Of a stretch of 64,000 nt of DNA, positions 57,689 to 64,000 are shown in pieces (position 1 is the stretch's first letter; the number at the start of each line of letters is the position of its first letter). The DNA comes from Streptomyces brevispora (lineage in GTDB: Bacteria > Actinomycetota > Actinomycetes > Streptomycetales > Streptomycetaceae): the NCBI RefSeq assembly GCF_007829885.1, contig NZ_VIWW01000001.1, positions 3,038,001-3,102,000 of the forward strand, in the 5' to 3' direction. The notes beneath the pieces are model-generated. The model had not been told where the DNA came from, did not search any database, and saw nothing but the letters and a program-made list of their open reading frames with translations. The position numbers were made by a program, and so were the translations under genes.

Positions 57689-58594
57689 TCAGCCCGTAGC
57701 CACGCTCAGCGGCGCGAAGCGTTGGGTCCAGTCCCCCGGCTGCCGCTCCCCGAGGCTCATCACCGTGGTCCCCGAGCCGGGCTGAAGGCCGCGCTCCCCG
57801 AGCCAGCCGAGCAGTTCCTTGTGACGGGCGTCGATGTCGGCGCGCAGCGGCCGGTCGGTCGCGTCGGCCAGCGAGGACACGAGCAGTTTCGCCGTGGCGG
57901 TGTCCCGCGCGATCAGTGGGCCGACCGCGTGGCTGCCCGAGCTCGGCCAGAGCGCCGCGTAGCCGACCAGTTCGCCGCCCTCCTCGGCCACCCGCAAATG
58001 GTCGGCGAAGGCCGGGAGGCGTGCCAGTAGGTGTGTGCGGTCGAGGCCGAACGCGTCCGCGTCCAGCCGGAGCATGGCCTGAAGGTCCCCGGCCGAGGCA
58101 GGGCGAACGGTCAGGCCGGGGCGAACCTCAAGGTCTGGGCCGGCAACCGCGTCCGGACCGCCGGGTTCTGCGGTCGGCCGGAAATGGCCGCTCATCCGCT
58201 CGGTCCGGCCCACCTCGGCGAATCCGAACTTCTCGTAGAGCGGTTGGCCCGATGCCGTCGCGTAGAGGCTGAGGGGAGCGCCCCCGGTCGATTCGATCAC
58301 CTGGTGCATCAAGTGCCGGGCGACCCCCTGTCGGGCATAACGGCCGGCGACCAGCAGCATGCCGATGGCAGTCAAGCGCGGCCCGTAGGAGGTCGTCACA
58401 CAGGTCGCCATCAGGCCCTTGCCGTCGGGGCTGTCGATGCCGAAGCCCACTCCCGCCGCAAGGAGCAGCCCCCATCGGTGCTCATCACGCGGCCAGTCGC
58501 GGTCCTCGCAGAGGTCGGCGCAAGGGACCAGATCGTCCCGGGTGAGACGCCGGACGGGCAGACCGGCGAGCGGGCGGGGCAGTGAGCTGGGCAT
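57689..58594 (-). CDS. GNAT acetyltransferase with two acetyltransferase-like domains
   Basis: 301 aa from ATG 58594. First domain: LMATCVTTSYGPRLTAIGML and VAGRYARQGVARHLMHQVIE with the acetyl-CoA loop RYARQGVARHL, then LYEKFGFAEVGRTERMSG. The second half (LTVRPASAGDLQAMLRLDAD, AEEGGELVGYAALWPSSGSH) is the C-terminal GNAT-like extension of the Acetyltransf_18 type. Such proteins are common in Streptomyces; substrate unknown. Confidence 0.85.
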   Translation of the reverse strand: MPSSLPRPLAGLPVRRLTRDDLVPCADLCEDRDWPRDEHRWGLLLAAGVGFGIDSPDGKGLMATCVTTSYGPRLTAIGMLLVAGRYARQGVARHLMHQVIESTGGAPLSLYATASGQPLYEKFGFAEVGRTERMSGHFRPTAEPGGPDAVAGPDLEVRPGLTVRPASAGDLQAMLRLDADAFGLDRTHLLARLPAFADHLRVAEEGGELVGYAALWPSSGSHAVGPLIARDTATAKLLVSSLADATDRPLRADIDARHKELLGWLGERGLQPGSGTTVMSLGERQPGDWTQRFAPLSVATG

Positions 58595-58914
58595 GAGGGT
58601 CAGGCTGTCCGACGCAATGATCGCTCGTCCACCGTTTTAACGGATCTGGCCGAGACCCGCAGACGTCGACGACGCCGGGGCGGCCTCATGGCTTCAGTAC
58701 CGAGACGGCTGTGATGCGGAGACAGGGCACCGTGAACACCGACGGAGCGACGACCGTCGGTCGCGAAAGCGGCGGTGTCGAGCGTCAGCAGACCAGCAGA
58801 CCAAACGGTGCCGAGCGTCAGTAGATTTAACGGTGAGGCGGAGCCGGCTGACGGATACCACGACATGCGCGACTGGCGGGTGCGGCGGTTGAGTGGTTTC
58901 ACGTGAAACACGGA
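58595..58914. other. parS: Intergenic region with parS site 9
   Basis: 320 bp between the acetyltransferase start and the Nudix stop. Perfect GTTTCACGTGAAAC at 58896-58909. Two partial repeats GAGCGTCAG (58778-58786, 58814-58822) and TTTAACGG (58637-58644, 58827-58834) are seen. No supported gene. Confidence 0.75.
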
Positions 58915-59394
58915 TCAGCCCAGGTCGGTTGCGTGCATCGCTCGGACGCCCTCGATGTTGCCGTCCAGGTAGTGCCGCAGTGACAGCGGTACGAGATGCA
59001 CGGCAGCGATCCCGACCCTGCTGAACGGCACCCGTACGACGTCGTACTCCCCGCGGGGGGCGTCGATCTCGGGTCCATGGCGCAGGGACAGGTCCATCGA
59101 GTCGAGCCGGCAGACGAAGAAGTGCTGGACCTTGACACCCTTCACGCCGCTGCCCTCGATGTGTTCCACGGTGTCGACGAAACAGGGGACCACATCAGTG
59201 ATCTTGGCGCCGAGCTCCTCGTCCACCTCGCGGTGCAGGGCGTCGACGACGGTCGCGTCCTCGGGCTCGACCCCGCCGCCCGGCGTGAGCCAGTAGGGAT
59301 CCACCCCCGGCTTGGTGCGTTTGATGAGGATGAGGTCGTTGCCGTCGAGCAGGATGGCGCGTGCGGTGCGCTTGACCACGGGACGTTCGGTCAT
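58915..59394 (-). CDS. Nudix hydrolase
   Basis: 159 aa from ATG 59394. The Nudix box is visible as GGGVEPEDATVVDALHREVD followed by EELGA, with the catalytic R-E-x2-E-E. The N-terminal part TARAILLDGNDLILIKRTKP and YWLTPGGG is typical. Substrate class (nucleotide sugar, oxidised nucleotide) cannot be told. The stop is 6 bp from parS site 9. Confidence 0.92.
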   Translation of the reverse strand: MTERPVVKRTARAILLDGNDLILIKRTKPGVDPYWLTPGGGVEPEDATVVDALHREVDEELGAKITDVVPCFVDTVEHIEGSGVKGVKVQHFFVCRLDSMDLSLRHGPEIDAPRGEYDVVRVPFSRVGIAAVHLVPLSLRHYLDGNIEGVRAMHATDLG

Positions 59395-59457
59395 GGCAAG
59401 AGAGTGGCCCGCTGGACCCGTTCTGAAACACCCGAGGGCCGCCGGACCGCTCTGAGG

Positions 59458-60354
59458 TCACCAGTCGGCTGCGGCGCGCAGCAGCCACTCGTGCGCACGA
59501 GCGAGATGCGGCAGCGCGAGCGTGCCGGTCCGTGCGGCGAGGAAGTAGGTGCGCAGTGGTGGCACGGGAGGGTCGAGGAGTGCCACCACCTCGCCCCGCT
59601 CCAGTGCGCCCTCGCAGAGATAGCGGGGCAGTACGGCCAGCCCGGCGCCCGCTGCCGTGCATTCCAGGACGGCCCGAAGATCCGGTGCGATGACCGCCCC
59701 GGCGGCGGCGGGGCGGCTGTCGAAGACCGCGGCCCAGTAGCGGGAAACGAGCGGCAGGCTCTCGTGCACCTCCACCACCGGCAACTGCTCCAGGACCACC
59801 GGACCGTTGCGCCGCAAGGTCCCCGGACCGAGACGCCCGGCCCAGCGGGGTGCGGCGACCAGCACGTGCTCCTCGTCGCAGAGCGGGGTCGCGGTGAGCA
59901 GCCCGCCGCGCGGGCGGGCCGTCACGATGGCCAGGTCGTGGTGTCCGGCGGCCAGGCCGTCCAGCGTCGCGTCGGTGTCCGCGGAGAACGTGCTGCGCAG
60001 GGCGAGGCCCTGGGTGATGAACGGCGTGAGCGCGGGCAGGGCCCGCAGCGAGATGAACTCCGGTGGACCCGCCAGATGCAGTGTCCGTACGCCAGACCCC
60101 TCGTCGAGTTCAGTCTCGGCGATCTCCACCAGCGCGTCCAGGTGGGGAGCGGCCCGGTGCGCGAGTTCGTCCCCGATGGTGGTCGGGGTCACGCCGCGGG
60201 CCCTGCGCAGGAAGAGCGGGCGGCCCAGTTGCCGCTCCAGGGTGCGTATCTGCGAGGTCACGGCGGGCTGGGAGAGGCCGAGAAGTGCGGCGGCCCGCGT
60301 GAACGAACCGGCCCGGTGCACGGTGACGAACGTGCGCAGCAGGGACAGGTCCAT
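59458..60354 (-). CDS. LysR-family transcriptional regulator
   Basis: 298 aa from ATG 60354 (MDLSLLRTFVTVHRAGSFTR); the frame is open 34 codons further but the N-terminus is that of the family. Helix-turn-helix: GSFTRAAALLGLSQPAVTSQ, with wing LERQLGRPLFLRRARGVTPT. The periplasmic-binding-like effector domain follows. No adjacent divergent target gene exists: the region to the right is occupied by integrase debris, so the partner may have been lost or be elsewhere. Confidence 0.92.
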   Translation of the reverse strand: MDLSLLRTFVTVHRAGSFTRAAALLGLSQPAVTSQIRTLERQLGRPLFLRRARGVTPTTIGDELAHRAAPHLDALVEIAETELDEGSGVRTLHLAGPPEFISLRALPALTPFITQGLALRSTFSADTDATLDGLAAGHHDLAIVTARPRGGLLTATPLCDEEHVLVAAPRWAGRLGPGTLRRNGPVVLEQLPVVEVHESLPLVSRYWAAVFDSRPAAAGAVIAPDLRAVLECTAAGAGLAVLPRYLCEGALERGEVVALLDPPVPPLRTYFLAARTGTLALPHLARAHEWLLRAAADW

Positions 60355-60502
60355 GTCCCGTCCCCTCCCGCCCTTGTGCCTTGTCGGACCCGGACAACCA
60401 TAAATATGTCGATAGGTCGCTGCCACTACTGTGATTGGACACTGACTCAGAGTCAACTAGCCTTGACGAGGCGGTTCTTCGTGCGGAGAACACGGAGGGC
60501 CG

Positions 60503-60541
60503 GGACGGTCCGAGCCACGAGGGGGGAGGCTCGGACCGTCC
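60503..60541. terminator. Strong hairpin 1
   Basis: Perfect 14-bp arms (60503-60516 and 60528-60541), loop of 11 containing six G. Terminator-like; may belong to the lost integrase gene or mark an attachment region. Confidence 0.6.
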
Positions 60542-60546
60542 GTTGT

Positions 60547-60585
60547 ACGTACCCCGACCAGCTGCGGTTTCTGGTCGGGGTACGT
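60547..60585. repeat. Strong hairpin 2
   Basis: Perfect 15-bp arms (60547-60561 and 60571-60585) starting ACGTACCCCGACCAG, loop of 9, just 5 bp beyond hairpin 1. Unusual as a doublet. Confidence 0.6.
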
Positions 60586-60657
60586 CTTCCAGGTCAGGCC
60601 GGGGGAGCGCCTGGGGAGTATGAGCGTCCGGGGAAGCTTGGCGGTCGCGGGTGGGCT

Positions 60658-60789
60658 GAGCAGGCCGTTCACCGCGCCCGCGCCCTTGGTCCCCGACTGC
60701 GGGATGAAGTGGGCGTAGTAGTCGAAGGTGATCGTCGGTGTCTCGTGGCCGAGCCAGTGCGACACGGTGACGATGTCCTCGCCGGCCTT
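60658..60789 (-). pseudogene. Tyrosine recombinase (integrase) C-terminal remnant
   Basis: A minus-strand frame contains KAGEDIVTVSHWLGHETPTI, then TFDYYAHFIPQ, the C-terminal catalytic block of phage-type integrases (H-x-L-G-H...Tyr). The His and Tyr are kept, but the rest of the catalytic domain and the N-terminus are missing upstream (60790-61050 shows no integrase motif). It marks an old integration by a phage or integrative element. Confidence 0.7.
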
Positions 60790-61053
60790 CCGTTGCTCTC
60801 GTGCCTGTACCTCGTCGCTCACGAGCGACGCGTCCGAGAGCTCCAGCGGGAGCGCCGCGACTGCAAGATCGTTGGCGGAGTTGCTTTGGCCAGCTGTTCC
60901 GTTGCCTGTGGCTGCGTGGTGAGCGCGCCGAGATTCCGGACTCGGCGGCGCGGAGATCGTCACACAGCGTAACCGACACCATTTTCAGTGGTTGACAGCC
61001 TTGTCAGATCGGTGTTCCCCTTAGCGCCCGTTGACGTAGCGCGAGGTGGCTGA

Positions 61054-61815
61054 GTGGGGATTGAACAGCTGACGGAACAGGCGCGGCAACTGGATGACTC
61101 GCAGATTCAGCTCCTGTGTGAGATGGCCGAGTCATTGAGAGGCCCTTGTGATGTGTGGGTAAATCATGATTCCGATTTGGTTTCGGAACGGTTCAGTGAT
61201 GCAATGTTGAATCGCCTGAAACTCCACCATGCGACGTCGGAAGAGAAGTTCAAGAAGGCTTCATTCGAGTACGCATTTGTGTCTGCCGCAAGGTATGCGG
61301 GAGCCTCTTCCTATAAAACGCGTTCGCAGACCTTTCAAGGTGCAGACGTAGTTGTGGACGGTGTCAGATGGTCCTTGAAGACTGAAGCGTCCGCGAAGAT
61401 GAGTGAGTCGAATATCGCGGTCTCTAAGTTCTCCGAGGCTCGCTGGATACGCGATTGTTTTACTCCCGAAGATTTTGCCAACGAATGCGTTCCGCGCTTT
61501 CTCAAGCACTTGGGTGAGTATGATCGAGTGGTTACCCTCAGGGCTTTTGATGCGCCGGCTGATCGCGTTCGTTATCACTTGGTGGAAATCCCGAAGGGGC
61601 TCCTCGCGCTGGTCGGGCAGCTTAAACCGGACGACTTTTCAGCCAGGACGAGAAATGGGGGAAGTTCTGCACTAGTCTATGATTCTTCAGGAATTGCCTT
61701 CCGTGTAGTTCTTGATGGCAGTGTCGAGAAAGTGACGCTCGCGCGTATTTCAGTCGACCGCTGTGTGCAGCACGCCATTTGGACGGTGCCCACTATTCCT
61801 GATTCTTCGCAGTAG
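61054..61815 (+). CDS. Putative Type II restriction endonuclease
   Basis: 253 aa from GTG 61054, with GAGG 8 nt upstream. No clear family name. Context: convergent with a cytosine-5 methyltransferase, end to end over a shared terminator, so a cognate endonuclease is likely. The stretch QGADVVVDGVRWSLKTEASA has Asp98/Asp102 followed by S-L-Lys109, compatible with a variant PD-(D/E)xK nuclease core, and FSEARWIRDC follows. Codons are much richer in A/T than in the surroundings, a sign of transfer. Other nuclease or unknown function cannot be excluded. Confidence 0.65.
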   Translation: MGIEQLTEQARQLDDSQIQLLCEMAESLRGPCDVWVNHDSDLVSERFSDAMLNRLKLHHATSEEKFKKASFEYAFVSAARYAGASSYKTRSQTFQGADVVVDGVRWSLKTEASAKMSESNIAVSKFSEARWIRDCFTPEDFANECVPRFLKHLGEYDRVVTLRAFDAPADRVRYHLVEIPKGLLALVGQLKPDDFSARTRNGGSSALVYDSSGIAFRVVLDGSVEKVTLARISVDRCVQHAIWTVPTIPDSSQ

Positions 61816-61824
61816 TTATGGATG

Positions 61825-61867
61825 AAGCGGAGGGGGTGTGCGATTCCATCGCACACCCCCTCCGCTT
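61825..61867. terminator. Bidirectional terminator between endonuclease and methyltransferase
   Basis: Perfect 20-bp inverted repeat (61825-61844 and 61848-61867) with loop TCC; its right arm includes two bases of the methyltransferase stop codon. Confidence 0.9.
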
Positions 61868-63092
61868 AAGCAGCGGCGAGCCCCAGTTGAATCGGATTTT
61901 CGGATGTCATGATATCTTCCGCTCGCAAGCTGGTTCCTGGCAGGATTACTGACTTGAGTTCAGGCCGTTCGCCGGTGAGGACCCACTCCGCCACCTTCGC
62001 CAGTTGATGAGAAATCATGGGAGGTACAGCGTCTCCGATGTGGCGGTACATGTTGGACACCGCCCCAGCCTTGAACTGGTAGTGCTCTGGGAAGCCTGAG
62101 AGTAGGGCCAATTCGCGCACAGTGCAGAGTCGATCCTGTTCGGGATGGGAGTACCGGCCATTTCCGAAATGCGAACACTCGCGCTTGATGGTCGGGGACG
62201 GTCGATCCCACCAGAGGCGTCCATAAATGTCTGGGTACGATCCGAACTTTCCTGCGGCGATTGTTCTCTTCATTGCAGGGGTGAGCACGACATCTGCATC
62301 AGGGTGATCGAGCATGTCGATCCACGACCCGCCATCGTGGGGTGTCGCCTGGAGCCGACGCCGGGTGACTTCGGTGCCGATTGATGGGGAAACATGCATC
62401 GGGTCCAGGGGGTGGACCTGGCCGGCGGCAACTTTGGGGAGGTGCTCGATCGCGTGGCGGACAGTCAAAGCGTCGGGCTGGACACGGTCTCCGTTCCACA
62501 GCTCCTCGAGTGTATGCAACTCGCGGTCTCGGCGAACGGCAATGACCAAAGCGCGTTCACGCTGTTGTGGAAGCCCAAAGCTTGAGAGCATGTGAATTCC
62601 GGAATGTACCTTGTAGCCCATGTCGCGAAGGTCGCTCTGCAAAGCGTTGAAGTGATGCTGGAAGTTGCCTTGGAGCATCTCCCGGGCATTCTCCATCACC
62701 ACTACAGAAGGTGTCAGCTCGGCTACGAACTCGGCTGTCTTGGCGATCAGCGAGTTTCTGGAGTCGTCTTCCATGTGATTCTTGGGATTTGCCCTGGAGA
62801 GGCCCGTGCACGGGGGACACGCGCTCAGTACATCCAGGTTGCGGCCGTTGAGCTTCCCCTCCAGCAACCTGCGCAATTCGGGACCGGAGAGCGCGGCGAT
62901 GTCCCGCTCAAATGGATCAATTCCCATGTTGGCGGCGTACGTCTTGTTGCATTCGAGAGTTCCGCGGCCGCTGCTGGGCTTCCCAACCTGTGCGTCCACG
63001 GCGCCCACGATTTCGAAGCTGCCATGTGCGTGGAAGCCGTAGCTCATGCCACCAGCCCCGCTGAACAGGTCGGCGAAAGTCCATTGCTGCAT
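61866..63092 (-). CDS. DNA (cytosine-5)-methyltransferase
   Basis: 408 aa from ATG 63092 (MQQWTFADLFSGAGGMSYGF), with GAAGG 7-8 nt upstream; the frame extends 22 codons further. Motif I is FADLFSGAGGMSYGF. Motif IV is SACPPCTGLSRANP with Cys95 as catalytic nucleophile; the residue after Pro-Cys is Thr rather than the common Gln. Motif VI is VVMENA (Glu134), motif VIII QQRERA. The target-recognition region is about 190-330, and motif X is RHIGDAVPPMISHQLA. Probably protects the site cut by the convergent endonuclease; specificity unknown. The gene has lower GC than neighbours. Confidence 0.92.
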   Translation of the reverse strand: MQQWTFADLFSGAGGMSYGFHAHGSFEIVGAVDAQVGKPSSGRGTLECNKTYAANMGIDPFERDIAALSGPELRRLLEGKLNGRNLDVLSACPPCTGLSRANPKNHMEDDSRNSLIAKTAEFVAELTPSVVVMENAREMLQGNFQHHFNALQSDLRDMGYKVHSGIHMLSSFGLPQQRERALVIAVRRDRELHTLEELWNGDRVQPDALTVRHAIEHLPKVAAGQVHPLDPMHVSPSIGTEVTRRRLQATPHDGGSWIDMLDHPDADVVLTPAMKRTIAAGKFGSYPDIYGRLWWDRPSPTIKRECSHFGNGRYSHPEQDRLCTVRELALLSGFPEHYQFKAGAVSNMYRHIGDAVPPMISHQLAKVAEWVLTGERPELKSVILPGTSLRAEDIMTSENPIQLGLAAA

Positions 63093-63320
63093 CTCTGTGC
63101 CTTCTCTCTGCCTAGCTGGCACGCCTGGAGGATCGTAGCGCGTGAGTCCGACATGCATCTACTGCCAGCTCTTAGGCCGGCCTGGCAGTGAGGATACGCA
63201 CGAGGTTGGCGATGTTTTCCCTGGTCAGAGGATCGATCGAGGAAATATTGGAAGGGGCGTGTGGGTGAGGCAGCTGCACTGCCGCAGAACAGTTGCGGGA
63301 ACGCGTGACCGCGCCTACGA
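63093..63320. other. Region upstream of the methyltransferase
   Basis: No gene clearly supported. A 64-codon minus-strand frame (63172-63366) ends ISSIDPLTRENIANLVRILT; it could be the tail of a broken gene but has no recognised family. Confidence 0.3.
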
Positions 63321-63640
63321 CATCAGGGGCGATTGCGTATTGAGGCTTCGTCCGGTTTCGGGACACGAACCCAACATGCGTTTGAGGGCCTGTTGATCGT
63401 CGTCGAGGGCATCGGGGTGATCGGCGAGGTGGTTCGTGGCCTGGCGGACGCGGCTGCGTACACAGACGTGGCGCACTGCCAACCGTCGCTGCTGCCGCAG
63501 TTGGTAGCGCCCCGGCTGGCAGCGGCGCTCGGCCGGAACGCCTTCTGCGCGCGCACCTTGTGCTCGTAGACGGTGGTGGAGGTGGTATCGAAGAAGTACA
63601 ACGCTAGTACGTGCACCAAGCCCGAGCAGTCCGAGCATGC
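63315..63640 (-). pseudogene. Possible degenerate transposase fragment
   Basis: One minus-strand frame has HVCVRSRVRQATNHLADHPD, then DDDQQALKRMLGSCPETG, which reminds me of ISL3-type transposase segments. The N-terminal part is shifted to another frame (LALYFFDTTSTTVYEHKVRA). No inverted repeats found. A guess from pattern only. From 63641 to 64000 I see no gene. Confidence 0.25.
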
Positions 63641-64000
63641 TGTCACCCAGCGTGAACGGAACGCCCTCCTTGTGTTGCGGCCAACTGTTCCGAACGACCG
63701 CTCCCTATGCCTGGCCAGCCAGTGACGGCAGCCAGAAGTGGCCGCAAGAGAAGGCGCTGGCTTTTGGGTTCTGGGCGTGGGGCGGCAAGCAGAGTCATCC
63801 TTCATTTGGCTCGGACATGCTTCTGCTTCGGAAGGGCCGGACGGCGGCCGTTTCACCGCGTTTCCCAGGGAGTCCCTGGGGAGTCCGGGGAGCCGTAGGG
63901 GAGCGCGGGCCCCATCGAACGCGCAACACGGGCAACGCCATGAAACGCATGTCTGTGCAGGTCAGCGCCGTTTATGGCCCCTCCTCCCCGGCCTCCCAAG

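Larger units (their letters stand above)
60355..61053. other. Region with integrase debris and paired hairpins
   Basis: 700 bp without an intact gene between lysR and the endonuclease gene. It contains the two hairpins at 60503-60585 and a tyrosine recombinase remnant (separate entries). Sequence becomes more mixed in base composition toward 61.0 kb. Confidence 0.6.

Noticed and set aside
58600..58911. 103-codon minus-strand frame starting in parS site 9
   Set aside because: No family motif, start codon lies inside parS, and composition is arbitrary.

Overview
This window is the replication-origin region of a high-GC actinobacterium, almost certainly a Streptomyces. The evidence is the gene order gyrA-gyrB-dciA-recF-gnd-dnaN-oriC-dnaA-rpmH-rnpA-yidD-yidC-jag-rsmG-parA-parB, the many TTGTCCACA-type DnaA boxes between dnaN and dnaA, nine perfect parS sites (GTTTCACGTGAAAC), frequent GTG starts, and the sigM/trxBA/murJ/pcnA, femX and rpsF-ssb-rpsR-rplI-dnaB blocks. 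Names come from sequence motifs and gene order read by eye; no database search was possible.

Layout. 1-12 kb: replication genes, all leftward from oriC (gyrA runs off the left edge). 9.1-10.0 kb: oriC. 12.3-18.2 kb: rightward operon for L34, RNase P protein, membrane insertase, RNA-binding protein and RsmG, then parAB. 18.4-30.3 kb: acetyltransferase, trxBA with a perfect sigma-R promoter, sigM and its anti-sigma factor, a pseudokinase plus MurJ, a secreted DUF6049-type protein, and the divergent pcnA. 30.5-41.4 kb: MFS transporter, inositol-phosphate synthase with a PadR regulator and a likely PadR operator, class A penicillin-binding protein, GT87 glycosyltransferase, alanine-racemase-like protein, FemX and a small membrane protein. 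41.7-46.9 kb: rpsF-ssb-rpsR-rplI, a MATE exporter, dnaB.

46.9-49.6 kb is a nested transposon. An IS3-family element starts exactly at the dnaB stop codon, and an IS110-family element sits inside its transposase gene. The non-coding left end of the IS110 element folds as a bridge RNA. Its two target-guide segments match the site it occupies, and its two donor-guide segments match its own ends. This is the most interesting feature of the window.

49.6-60.4 kb is an accessory but Streptomyces-typical block: RidA, a dienelactone-hydrolase-like protein, a serine hydrolase, an AlkZ-like winged-helix protein, acetyltransferases, MarR with a divergent MFS pump and a HbpS/GlcG-like protein, Nudix and LysR. 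60.5-64 kb looks acquired: an integrase remnant, paired strong hairpins, a Type II restriction-modification pair (m5C methyltransferase with a convergent putative endonuclease) of visibly lower GC, and a degenerate, probably transposase-derived tail.

Functionally the window joins chromosome replication (DnaA, DnaN, DnaB, DciA, SSB, gyrase, RecF), segregation (ParAB, parS), cell-wall assembly (MurJ, pseudokinase, PBP, FemX), thiol stress (TrxBA, SigM) and ribosome/RNA maturation.
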